8,673 nucleotides of DNA from an uncultured Chlorobiota bacterium (GCA_947311265.1 CAMZKQ010000220.1:1-8673); one strand, 5' to 3'; shown: positions 1 to 7,102, counted from the first letter of the stretch. Notes: a model not told the origin generated them from the letters alone. Program-made: numbers and translations.

Positions 1-2094
1 ACTATAGGTGCAGGTATTTTATTACTTATTGCCCTGTTTGTTTTTCTAGTGCTTACGGTGGACGATTTTATCTTTAAAATTAGTTCGTTCTTTAAAACTG
101 TCGTTGAAAAGAAAGATTTAAGTGCTGCTTTTTCATCAGCAAAAAATACCACAGAGGCAGAAGAAGGTGTAGAAATATCTGAAACTAAGGCGGACGAAGA
201 AACGGAAGTAAAAAGCACTAAGAAAACAACAATTACTGAAAAATTAGGCTTAGGTAAAAAACGCCAAGTTATAGATTTGGATACCAATGAGCCACTAGAA
301 ACTGCTGAAAGACGCAACTTTACCCTAGGCGATGATGGCAAAGAAATTGTAAAAGAAGACGATTTAGGCTTTGAGGTAAATAGTGGTGTAAAGGAAGAAA
401 CAATAATTCCTGAAACGATTAGTGAGCCAGATCATACTGAAACCAATGAAGCTATAAAAATAGAGGGCAATTTAATTTCGGTAAACACAATAACAGAAGA
501 CACACAAACAACCGAAAGTGGAGGTTTAGCATTAAATGTACAGCAGAATAAAGACATTCTTGTTGAAAATATCAGCACGGAAGTGCTTGAAGATTACGAC
601 CCTACATTAGATTTATCTTACTATAAATTACCCGCAGTTCAGTTGCTTGAAGACCATAGAGCAGATAATTCCGAAGTTACAAAAACGGAGCTTATCGAAA
701 ATAAAAACAAAATTGTAAACACACTCAAGCACTATAAAATTGAAATCACAAAAATAAAAGCCACTATTGGCCCCACAATTACACTTTATGAAATAATCCC
801 AGCACCGGGTGTGCGAATTTCAAAAATTAAAAATCTGGAAGATGATATTGCTCTAAGCCTTGCAGCACTAGGGATAAGGATTATTGCACCAATGCCCGGA
901 CGTGGTACAATTGGTATTGAAGTCCCTAACTTGAAACCAGAAATTGTTTCGATGCGGTCGGTAATTAGCTCGGCAAAATTTCAGGAATCTAAAATGGAGT
1001 TGCCTATCGCTTTGGGCAAAACAATTTCTAACGAAACTTATGTGGTCGATTTAGTAAAAATGCCACACATGCTTGTAGCTGGTGCAACTGGGCAGGGTAA
1101 GTCCGTTGGGCTTAATGCAATTTTGGCATCAATTCTCTACAAAAAGCACCCTTCGCAAGTAAAATTTGTACTCGTTGATCCTAAAAAAGTAGAGCTCACA
1201 CTTTATGAAAAATTAGAGAAGCACTTTTTAGCCTCATTGCCCGATGCGGACGAAGCTATTATTACTGATAACCAGCAAGTTCTACGAACTGTAAGCTCCC
1301 TTAATGTGGAAATGGACAACCGCTACAGTATGCTTAAAAAGGCACGTGCAAGGAACATAAAAGAGTATAATGCCAAATTTATTGCTCGTAAATTAAACCC
1401 TGATAATGGACATAAATATTTGCCCTACATAATACTTGTTATCGACGAATTTGCTGACCTTATAATGACGGCTGGTAAAGAAATAGAGCTGCCTATTGCT
1501 CGGCTTGCACAGCTTGCTCGTGCCATTGGTATCCACTTAATTGTGGCTACGCAACGTCCTTCTACAAACATTATAACTGGTGTTATAAAAGCCAATTTCC
1601 CGGCAAGGGTGGCCTTTAAAGTAGCGTCGAGCATAGATTCTCGCACAATCCTCGATGCCTCTGGGGCAAACCAACTTATTGGGCGTGGGGATATGCTAAT
1701 ATCGCAAGGTAGCGAACTTATTCGTTTGCAATGTGCCTTTATTGATAGCCCCGAACTCGAAAAAATAATGGATCATATTGATACACAGCAGGGCTACCCA
1801 ATGCCATTTTTTCTGCCTGAACCAGCTACCGATGATGATGGCGGGCAGAAGCAATTGGATTTTGCTAAGCGTGATGATTTATTTGAAGAGGCAGCACGCC
1901 TGATTGTAGTGCATCAACAAGGCTCTACTTCGCTTATACAAAGGAAGTTATCAATTGGTTACAACCGTGCCGGTCGTATTGTGGATCAGTTGGAAGCGGC
2001 AGGAATTATTGGCCCATTCAAGGGCAGTAAAGCTCGGGAGGTGCTCTATTCTGATGAGCTTTCGCTGAATGATTATTTGCAGAGTTTGGGCTAG
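1..2094 (+). CDS. ftsK: DNA translocase FtsK, 5'-truncated by window edge
   Basis: FtsK is a septum-anchored, ATP-driven motor that pumps double-stranded DNA to clear and resolve chromosomes during division. The frame is open from base 1, so the GTG at 49 is not a real start. The first ~20 codons read as a hydrophobic helix (TIGAGILLLIALFVFLVLTV), probably the last membrane segment of the N-terminal domain; the earlier segments lie outside the window. Next comes an acidic, Glu/Thr-rich linker to about base 600, then the alpha/beta motor domain. It has Walker A GATGQGKS (1081-1104), Walker B ILVIDEF (about 1432-1452), and the ATQRPS motif near 1549-1566. From about 1870 to 2090 lies a winged-helix gamma domain (LIVVHQQGSTSLIQRKL, then YNRAGRIVDQLEAAGIIGP), which in this family reads polar guide sequences and activates XerCD-type recombinases. 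The protein ends normally at TAG 2092-2094. It converges on the leftward gene at 2151 with no clear terminator between them. Confidence 0.97.
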   Translation, partial: TIGAGILLLIALFVFLVLTVDDFIFKISSFFKTVVEKKDLSAAFSSAKNTTEAEEGVEISETKADEETEVKSTKKTTITEKLGLGKKRQVIDLDTNEPLETAERRNFTLGDDGKEIVKEDDLGFEVNSGVKEETIIPETISEPDHTETNEAIKIEGNLISVNTITEDTQTTESGGLALNVQQNKDILVENISTEVLEDYDPTLDLSYYKLPAVQLLEDHRADNSEVTKTELIENKNKIVNTLKHYKIEITKIKATIGPTITLYEIIPAPGVRISKIKNLEDDIALSLAALGIRIIAPMPGRGTIGIEVPNLKPEIVSMRSVISSAKFQESKMELPIALGKTISNETYVVDLVKMPHMLVAGATGQGKSVGLNAILASILYKKHPSQVKFVLVDPKKVELTLYEKLEKHFLASLPDADEAIITDNQQVLRTVSSLNVEMDNRYSMLKKARARNIKEYNAKFIARKLNPDNGHKYLPYIILVIDEFADLIMTAGKEIELPIARLAQLARAIGIHLIVATQRPSTNIITGVIKANFPARVAFKVASSIDSRTILDASGANQLIGRGDMLISQGSELIRLQCAFIDSPELEKIMDHIDTQQGYPMPFFLPEPATDDDGGQKQLDFAKRDDLFEEAARLIVVHQQGSTSLIQRKLSIGYNRAGRIVDQLEAAGIIGPFKGSKAREVLYSDELSLNDYLQSLG

Positions 2095-2150
2095 GCTAAA
2101 TAAGCTGCTATATGTTCTTCTTTCCTAGTTTTTAGACTTAACTCTTTAAT

Positions 2151-3185
2151 TTATTTCACTTCAATTTTCAAGTTGAATTTCCCTTTGGTTAGTCCATTTG
2201 CACCGACCACTCCAATTACCACTTTGTAGGGGTTATTAGTAGCGTTTAGCCGTACTGTTCTTGTGTGGTCTTGTGTTTTACCTCTTTTTTTATAGTCCCA
2301 CTTATGCTCGGCTTCGCAAGATACGCAGGACGCTAACTTTGGCACCATATTACTGTAACTGCCTGTTGAGTAAGCATATATACTCATGTTTGCATTCTTA
2401 TCTTCGGGGATTACGGTAATAAACATTTCGGAGTATTTTGGTAGTTCTGTTAAATAAATAACATGGTTGCCATTAAATTTTTTATTCTGCGTAGCAGGAA
2501 AACAAGCGTTTGAGCTACTTGATGCCCATGATAAATCGTGGATTTTTACACCATCGGATAAGTTGCCACTATAGATTTTTGTTTTTCCTTTTACGCTTTT
2601 TGCGGTGTATTTTTTTAGCGGTTTTTGGCTGGCATTGTTTTCTACTCTGGTTTTTAGTTCAATCTTAATTTTAAAAGCCCCTTTTTTTAAGCCATTTGCA
2701 CCTACTGCTCCTATTACCACATTATAGCCATATTTTGTGGCGTTTAACCGCACTGTTCTTGTATGGTCTTGTGTTTTCCCTCTTTTTTTGTAGTCCCATT
2801 TATGCTCGGCTTCGCAGGATATGCATGAGGCTAAGGCTGGTGGAATGGAGTAGTTGGTTTTGCCGATTGAATAGGCATAAATACTCATATTTGCATTCCT
2901 GTCGGTAGGGATTAGGGTGATGAACATTTCTGAATAGGGGGGTAAATCTACGGAGTACAACACATGGTTGCCATTAAATTTTTTATTCTGCGTAGCAGGA
3001 AAACAGGCGTTTGAACTATATGATGCCCACCTTAAGTTACTTATTACTTTGCCAAAGGCTAGGTTGCCAATTACGGTTGTTGTTTTATTGGGTTGGGCAT
3101 TTATTCTCTTTACAGAAGATGGAAATTGTGCATAGCTGAAAGAGGATACTAGCATTATTGCTAGTAGGTAAATTGCCTTTTTCAT
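2151..3185 (-). CDS. Exported protein with two tandem PPC-like Cys-containing domains
   Basis: This 344-residue protein begins with a clear signal peptide (MKKAIYLLAIMLVSSFSYAQ, cut after Q20), so it should be periplasmic or secreted. The rest is a domain of about 145 residues present twice (about 34-178 and 201-344). Each copy runs: a G-N-L strand, WAS.SSNACFPATQNKKF, a P.YSEMFIT.IP strand, NANMSIYAYS, a SC.SCEAEHKWDY block, RTVRLNAT, and a closing YxVVIGxVGANGLxKGxF strand. The order of strands, with a D/N-x-N-M-S-I-Y-A-Y core and a final G-x-F strand, resembles beta-sandwich pre-peptidase C-terminal (PPC) domains; that is pattern resemblance, not a search result. Each copy has three Cys at matching places (61, 121, 124 and 228, 287, 290), including a C-x-x-C. 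No catalytic domain or type IX sorting domain is visible. The role is unknown; binding or adhesion is a guess. The start has no Shine-Dalgarno sequence, and the gene lies 69 bases after the upstream leftward gene. Confidence 0.85.
   Translation of the reverse strand: MKKAIYLLAIMLVSSFSYAQFPSSVKRINAQPNKTTTVIGNLAFGKVISNLRWASYSSNACFPATQNKKFNGNHVLYSVDLPPYSEMFITLIPTDRNANMSIYAYSIGKTNYSIPPALASCISCEAEHKWDYKKRGKTQDHTRTVRLNATKYGYNVVIGAVGANGLKKGAFKIKIELKTRVENNASQKPLKKYTAKSVKGKTKIYSGNLSDGVKIHDLSWASSSSNACFPATQNKKFNGNHVIYLTELPKYSEMFITVIPEDKNANMSIYAYSTGSYSNMVPKLASCVSCEAEHKWDYKKRGKTQDHTRTVRLNATNNPYKVVIGVVGANGLTKGKFNLKIEVK
2154..2585 (-). repeat. Internal tandem duplication, copy 2 (C-terminal domain)
   Basis: This encodes residues 201-344. 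The segment 2461-2517 matches 2962-3018 at all but two of 57 bases, and the first 44 of those bases are identical, third codon positions included. A spacer of about 22 residues, rich in Lys and Asn, separates the two domains. Confidence 0.9.
2652..3086 (-). repeat. Internal tandem duplication, copy 1 (N-terminal domain)
   Basis: This encodes residues 34-178 of the two-domain exported protein. It pairs with 2154-2585 at an offset of 501 bases in its first half and 498 in its second, so one codon has been gained or lost. The protein blocks at residues 58-76 and 123-150 are identical to residues 225-243 and 289-316 of the other copy. Confidence 0.9.
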
Positions 3186-3254
3186 GATAACTTGATTCTA
3201 AGTTAATAATAAACTACAAATACGGTAATCAAAAATCATACCAAAATATCGCAT

Positions 3255-4649
3255 TTAGTTTTTTAATAGCATTAGCTCTTCCAGAACTCCTTTGTTGTTA
3301 AAAACCAATTTTAAGTAGCTACTTTCATTGTTTATGTTATAAATTACTGTGGTGGTCTCTTCTTTTTCAGAAAGCTCAATCCTTGCTTCGTAAATTGCTA
3401 ACTCTTGAATTTTAAGTTCGAATAGGTCTGTGTTTTTTGCATTAAAATCAGCAAAGCTATTTTGTTGTTTATAGTTTTTGGAAAATGTACTGTAAAGTTC
3501 TTTTTTTTCTTTGGCAATTATGTGCTTTATATAAGGTGTCGAAATTTGAGTAAATGCGTTCTTATTTTTCTCAAAATCAAAAAAACTGAGTTGTAACTCA
3601 TGTAGATTTAGTTTTTTATTTTTATTGATGCTAAAAATCGCAGATAGTTCACCTTTATTTTCATTAAATGTGAGTATGTAGGTTTGCGAAAGTATATGCT
3701 TTTGGTAAAGTAAATCAAAATTAGAATATGAAGCCCCTTTTTCCCACTTTAAAATATTGCCCGAAAAATGGTTAAGGTTTGCAAAATAATGTTCAAAATC
3801 AGTTTTCGTTTTTTTGCTCGTACTAATTTCGGATAAGTAAAGGGCGTTTTCAGAAGTAAATTTCTGAATAAAAGTATCTAGCACTTCAGGAGCAATAAAA
3901 TCGGTAACACTATAGCAACTTTCATTTTTAAAGATATTCTTAGGGCGAATTATTTGTTTTATTTCTTGGCGGGTACTTTGTTTTTGTTTGTCCTGCAAAA
4001 AATAGTTATTGGTTCTTTCGTTGTTTTTATTGATATAAAATAAGGTATCGCCAGATTGGTAAAATTTAGTAATTTGCTCAAAGGGCATTTTATATTTTTT
4101 TTGTAATTCTAGCTGAAGCAGCAGTAGATTATTTTGTTGCCAAAATTTCCAGTTTTTGTTGCATTTAAAGTTGAGCGTAAAATACTTGGTATAGAAATCA
4201 CTTTCCCAGGCTTGCCCGTGTAAATCTTGCATCGAAATTTCAATACTTTCGGGGAGTTTATTTTCTGTAAAAATAATTCCAGCTTTATCTGTTCTAATTT
4301 CCTTATTATCAATTTTGCATAATAGATTGGTTACTGGTTTGTTATTTTTATCAATAATTTTAACTTGAAAATTAGCTTGTTGTTTAACCCTACTTTTTGT
4401 ACAGCTAATAAGCCCTATTGAGTTTTGTGTAATTTTTTCATTTAGTATTAAAGTATCAGCAATAAATAGATACTTGCCAGTTACTTTAATTTTTTCCTTA
4501 AAAAGTTCTTCGTGTAAAAAGGTAAATTCATTTGCTATAAGCTGTAATTTTTCAGTTGATGTGCCTTTTATGGATTTGTAATTTTGGGCAGTAATATTCC
4601 CTATTAAGGTAAGGCTTAGAAATAAGGTGATGCCAGTTTTTATAATCAT
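3255..4649 (-). CDS. Exported protein of unknown function
   Basis: This is a 464-residue protein that I do not recognise. It starts with a signal peptide (MIIKTGITLFLSLTLIGNITAQ, cut after Q22) with no lipobox Cys, so a soluble periplasmic or secreted protein is likely. Residues about 94-139 (FQVKIIDKNNKPVTNLLCKI, then RTDKAGIIF) look like a small beta-sandwich of the carboxypeptidase-regulatory or CNA-B kind: a V-x-D-x-x-x-x-P-V opening, a T-D-x-x-G turn, then an E-S-I-E-I strand. The middle is Lys/Asn/Phe-rich and mixed. The last ~90 residues look like alternating strands (ARIELSEKEETTTVIYNI, YLKLVFNNKGVLEELML), as in a beta-meander. No catalytic motif is visible. It follows the OmpA-family gene in the same direction but lies beyond that gene's terminator, so it probably has its own promoter. 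It may be co-transcribed with the two-domain protein gene 69 bases further on. It is the most AT-rich gene here, with many Lys and Asn codons. Confidence 0.8.
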   Translation of the reverse strand: MIIKTGITLFLSLTLIGNITAQNYKSIKGTSTEKLQLIANEFTFLHEELFKEKIKVTGKYLFIADTLILNEKITQNSIGLISCTKSRVKQQANFQVKIIDKNNKPVTNLLCKIDNKEIRTDKAGIIFTENKLPESIEISMQDLHGQAWESDFYTKYFTLNFKCNKNWKFWQQNNLLLLQLELQKKYKMPFEQITKFYQSGDTLFYINKNNERTNNYFLQDKQKQSTRQEIKQIIRPKNIFKNESCYSVTDFIAPEVLDTFIQKFTSENALYLSEISTSKKTKTDFEHYFANLNHFSGNILKWEKGASYSNFDLLYQKHILSQTYILTFNENKGELSAIFSINKNKKLNLHELQLSFFDFEKNKNAFTQISTPYIKHIIAKEKKELYSTFSKNYKQQNSFADFNAKNTDLFELKIQELAIYEARIELSEKEETTTVIYNINNESSYLKLVFNNKGVLEELMLLKN

Positions 4650-4679
4650 TTATTATAATATTTTTTCAAAATTGGAATA

Positions 4680-4706
4680 AAAAAAACCGCATATAGCGGT
4701 TTTTTT
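4680..4706 (-). terminator. Intrinsic terminator after the OmpA-family gene
   Basis: On the minus strand this reads AAAAAAACCGC, loop TATAT, GCGGTTTTTTT. That gives an 11-base-pair stem with a GC core and a run of at least seven T, about 24 bases past the OmpA stop codon. It is the clearest terminator in the window. The A and T tracts make it nearly symmetric, so it could also work on the plus strand, but no plus-strand gene ends there. Confidence 0.85.
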
Positions 4707-4730
4707 ATAATGCTTAAAAAAGGAATTTTA

Positions 4731-5837
4731 TTACTTGCTAAGTACTCTGTATTCAGTTCTTCTGTTCACTTGGTGTTGGCTTGCAGAGCATGGCACGCCA
4801 TCGGAGCAGTTATTCAACAACCTAGATTCGCCATATCCTTTGGATACAATTCTGTTGCCACTAATGCCTTTAGATACTAAGTAGTTTTTTACGGCATCGG
4901 CCCTTCGTTGAGACAATGCTCTGTTGAAAGAGGCAGAGCCACGAGAGTCGGTATGCGAAGCTAGCTCTATGCTGATGTTTGGTTTGCTTGTTAGTAGAGT
5001 AAGTAATTTTTTGTCAATTTCTCTTTTTGCATCGCTTCTTACAGTAGCACTGCCTAAGTCCCATAGGATATTCAGTTTTGTTGCTTTAACAAGTCCACAG
5101 TCGATTTCTTCCCAAGTAGAAATACCACCTTCTTTAATTAAGACTTGTTTTTTTACGGTCGAAAATTTAGGGGCTACTGGTTTTTCTACAACCTTGGCAG
5201 GCACATCAATTACTTGCCGTTTAATCGTAGAGTATTTTGCAGGAATTACAACTTCTTCTACCCATGCTTTTTTTACAACAACTTGTTTTTTGTAAGTTGC
5301 ATTTGCAGCACTTTTTATATTTTGGGCAGTAGCAGCAGCAGTCGCTAGAGGTTTTGTGGCAACCGTTTTATACTGTGCGTCTTTTTTTACGTAACAAAGT
5401 GTTTTACAGTCTTCTGGGTTGGGCGAAGCACAATCTGCATATGCGGTGTATTGCCAGCTACCTGTTTCTGGGTAAACTTTTATCGTTTGGGAGGCAGTCC
5501 CAAAAGTAGCAGGTTTAACAGATAGCATTTTTTCAGCTTCTTTTTTCACGTAAGGTACTTCTTTCCATTCAAATTGTGCGGGGTGATAAATTAGCTTTTT
5601 GCTTTCCTCCTTTATCATCACTTTTTCTTCCACCCATTTGTATTTGGCAGGAACTACGGATAGTACCTTGTATCCATCTTGGATTTTAACCTCTTCGGTT
5701 TCGGTTTTAAAAACATCGTGCGAAACGCATTTTACATAACATTTCCCTGGTTCTGGGTTTGATGGCAATCCATCATTTTGGGCTACTACACTAAATGTAC
5801 TTAGTAGTGCAATAAAAATTGGTAATAACTTTTTCAT
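4731..5837 (-). CDS. OmpA-family peptidoglycan-binding protein with 23-residue repeats
   Basis: This 368-residue protein should bind peptidoglycan from the periplasm and link envelope layers. It has a signal peptide (MKKLLPIFIALLSTFSVVAQ, cut after Q20) and then PGKCYVKC (31-37, with C33 and C37), a motif I associate with a Bacteroidota subgroup of OmpA proteins. Residues about 43-250 are made of short strand units. Three start at P63, P86 and P109, exactly 23 residues apart, with the pattern P-A-x-Y/F-x-W/T-x-E-x-V-x-I-K-E; looser units follow near residues 200 and 222. The OmpA domain spans about 255-368. It includes HTDSRGS (D297) and SQRRAD (R312), spaced like the Asp and Arg that bind diaminopimelate in E. 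coli OmpA, and a final NRRTEYRVL. C344 and C350 flank a DGVP loop and may form a disulfide. No N-terminal beta-barrel is seen, so this is not classical OmpA. Its promoter and terminator are both visible, suggesting a single-gene unit. Confidence 0.93.
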   Translation of the reverse strand: MKKLLPIFIALLSTFSVVAQNDGLPSNPEPGKCYVKCVSHDVFKTETEEVKIQDGYKVLSVVPAKYKWVEEKVMIKEESKKLIYHPAQFEWKEVPYVKKEAEKMLSVKPATFGTASQTIKVYPETGSWQYTAYADCASPNPEDCKTLCYVKKDAQYKTVATKPLATAAATAQNIKSAANATYKKQVVVKKAWVEEVVIPAKYSTIKRQVIDVPAKVVEKPVAPKFSTVKKQVLIKEGGISTWEEIDCGLVKATKLNILWDLGSATVRSDAKREIDKKLLTLLTSKPNISIELASHTDSRGSASFNRALSQRRADAVKNYLVSKGISGNRIVSKGYGESRLLNNCSDGVPCSASQHQVNRRTEYRVLSK

Positions 5838-5842
5838 ACTAT

Positions 5843-5875
5843 TTGGTTTTAATTAAATAAAATAATTTAATTTTG
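5843..5875 (+). promoter_or_regulatory. Divergent promoter for the thioredoxin gene
   Basis: TAATTTTG at 5868-5875 is a perfect plus-strand TAnnTTTG -7 box, about 58 bases before the ATG at 5934. The nearest upstream TTG (5843-5845) is 22 bases away, longer than the usual 19, so the -33 element is weaker. The box abuts the minus-strand -7 box. Confidence 0.5.
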
Positions 5876-5904
5876 CAAAAGTAGATAAAAAATTAAGACA
5901 ACAA
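5876..5904 (-). promoter_or_regulatory. Bacteroidota-type promoter for the OmpA-family gene
   Basis: On the minus strand there is a TTG (5902-5904), 18 bases, then TACTTTTG (5876-5883). This fits the Bacteroidota consensus TTTG/TTG, about 19 bases, TAnnTTTG, with a perfect -7 box. The box ends 38 bases before the ATG, leaving a short leader with no Shine-Dalgarno sequence. Confidence 0.7.
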
Positions 5905-5933
5905 AATAATAAGAGATTAAATAATTGCCATTT

Positions 5934-6689
5934 ATGAGATGTATTTCAGTAACATTACTATTTAGTTTTCTCGTTTTTTTTGCTAATGCCCAAAGCAAAA
6001 ACCCTGTCTATGTATCAGCTTGGGTAAATAAACCAGCCAAGGAACAACTTTCAAAACCACTTATATACATTGATTACTGGGCAACTTGGTGTGGCCCCTG
6101 TATCAGCTCAATGCCACATACACAAAGCCTTGAAGAGAAATTTAAAAAAAATATTCTTTTTTTATACATATCGGAAGAACCAACAGGAAAAATCAAAAGT
6201 TTTATGGAAAAGCGTGGCAAAACCTTTTACTCTGCCTCCGATAGTACTGGGCAAAATGTTGCCAATTTTAAAATATCGGCATTGCCACATAGCGTTCTTT
6301 TAGATCAGCAAGGCAATATTATTTGGAAAGGAAAGCCAACAGACATCACAGAAGAAATGATGCAGAAATTTGTAAAAGGAAACAGGAGAAAAAAAGGGCA
6401 GCCTAACCGAATTATAAAAGTAAACTCTACAGCCGTTGAGCTAGAATGGAACAAATTTAGTACATTATTCGGGCAGCTTAAATACCGAGCAGTAGATAAC
6501 GCCTCCAATGAATACATCGAAAAAGAAGGCGATTTTTTTATCTCTGGGAATTTGGCTTATCTATATGCCATAGTATATAGTACCCCTATTTCTCATATAA
6601 GCTCGACCGGTGGTGAAGATAAAAAATATATGATTTCTTCCCCTGCTAAAAATGCAGACCGTTTTAAAAACATATTAAAAAATTCTTAA
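5934..6689 (+). CDS. TlpA-like exported thioredoxin, probably frameshifted
   Basis: This is a thiol-disulfide oxidoreductase of the TlpA/ResA type, acting in the periplasm. I choose ATG 5934 over the in-frame TTG at 5925 because it gives a clean signal peptide (MRCISVTLLFSFLVFFANAQ, cut after Q20). The thioredoxin domain spans about residues 25-150. It has YWATWCGPC with redox Cys C53 and C56, a central strand ILFLYIS, and the cis-proline loop SALPHS (P118) followed by VLLDQQGNIIWKG. After about residue 150 a second region starts (RIIKVNSTAVELEW...), ending ISSPAKNADRFKNILKNS before TAA 6687-6689. This second region looks cut short: a continuation lies in the -1 frame from the A run at 6677-6682. 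Joined there, the product would be 374 residues. As read, it has 251 residues; the thioredoxin part is complete and could still fold. Confidence 0.85.
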   Translation: MRCISVTLLFSFLVFFANAQSKNPVYVSAWVNKPAKEQLSKPLIYIDYWATWCGPCISSMPHTQSLEEKFKKNILFLYISEEPTGKIKSFMEKRGKTFYSASDSTGQNVANFKISALPHSVLLDQQGNIIWKGKPTDITEEMMQKFVKGNRRKKGQPNRIIKVNSTAVELEWNKFSTLFGQLKYRAVDNASNEYIEKEGDFFISGNLAYLYAIVYSTPISHISSTGGEDKKYMISSPAKNADRFKNILKNS

Positions 6690-7057
6690 CAAAAGAACTC
6701 AATTTAACAACCGAAAAAGTAAAAGTAAAAAAGCCCGTTTTTCTGTTAGATGAAAATACCGATAAAAATTTTTTCAATAAAGGAATGTACAATTTTGAAA
6801 AAGGTAACAACACACTACTTGCCGACGATATTTCGCTAACCATCGACAATGCAACAATTGAACAAATGGTAAATACCCTCAACCAGTTTTCGGAGTATAG
6901 ATACAAATACAAAGGCAACAACACCAAAATATACGACTGGAATATCATATACACCCCCAACAAGTACACACTAAACCAACTCAATAATGAGCTAGAATTT
7001 ATAGTTACAGAAGGCGAAGAAAAAGTCGTATTTTATATTATTTCTAAAGAGAAATAA
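6668..7057 (+). pseudogene. -1 frame continuation of the thioredoxin gene (C-terminal domain)
   Basis: This frame is open from 6668 to TAA 7055-7057, overlaps the end of the thioredoxin frame, and has no plausible start codon of its own before ATG 6785. It has no signal peptide. Joined to the upstream frame it reads DRFKNILKK, then FLTKELNLTTEKVKVKKPVF, then LLDENTDKNFFNKG and so on, a smooth protein-like sequence. The joined region recalls the DUF3738 (TIGR03435) domain: a helix RF..L....L.L..E..., a strand PVFLL, a helix (NATIEQMVNTLNQF), then Y-D/W-N-I-I-Y, a helix LNQLNNEL, and a closing EEKVVFYII strand. That family name rests on my memory of the pattern and is tentative. It is most likely the 3' part of the same gene, separated by an indel, a sequencing error or programmed frameshifting. 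A separate 90-residue protein starting at 6785 is less likely, as that would begin inside the domain. Confidence 0.65.
6677..6683 (+). other. A-AAA-AAT heptamer at the frame switch
   Basis: In the thioredoxin frame the codons read TTA AAA AAT TCT TAA. The heptamer A AAA AAT fits the X XXY YYZ pattern for -1 ribosomal slippage and sits two codons before the stop. A -1 slip leads straight into the frame that is open to 7057. I see no convincing downstream hairpin, so an indel in the six-A run is equally possible. Confidence 0.5.
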
Positions 7058-7094
7058 TTTATTGAAAAATAACTCCTTATCACAAAAATAGTAT

Positions 7095-7102
7095 TAATTT
7101 TG
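7095..7102 (+). promoter_or_regulatory. -7 box of the aldehyde dehydrogenase gene
   Basis: TAATTTTG matches the TAnnTTTG consensus exactly and is followed by GCAAAA, as in the divergent promoter at 5868. It lies about 55 bases before the ATG at 7157. There is no TTG at the proper distance upstream (the closest is at 7062-7064, 30 bases away), so the call rests on the -7 box and its position. Confidence 0.45.

Noticed and set aside
49..51. GTG as the start of ftsK
   Set aside because: The frame is open from base 1 and encodes a transmembrane helix typical of FtsK, so the gene begins before the window.
2095..2150. Terminator between ftsK and the converging gene
   Set aside because: Only a 4-base AGTT/AACT stem without a T run is visible, which is too weak to call.
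3186..3254. Promoter for the two-domain exported protein gene
   Set aside because: On the minus strand there is a TTTTGG and, 17 bases on, a weak CGTATTTG. Both -7 and spacing deviate, so I could not choose a site with confidence.
4650..4679. Promoter for the unrecognised exported protein gene
   Set aside because: A minus-strand CAATTTTG is one base off the -7 consensus, but the region where a -33 box should lie is the terminator hairpin and has no TTG.
4924..5295. Plus-strand open frame of 123 codons inside the OmpA-family gene
   Set aside because: It lies entirely opposite a well-supported gene, and its composition is that of an antisense shadow with no domain pattern.
6690..6760. Stimulatory stem-loop downstream of the slippery heptamer
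   Set aside because: Only weak A/T pairings (for example TTTTC with GAAAA about 60 bases on) are visible, which does not support programmed frameshifting by itself.
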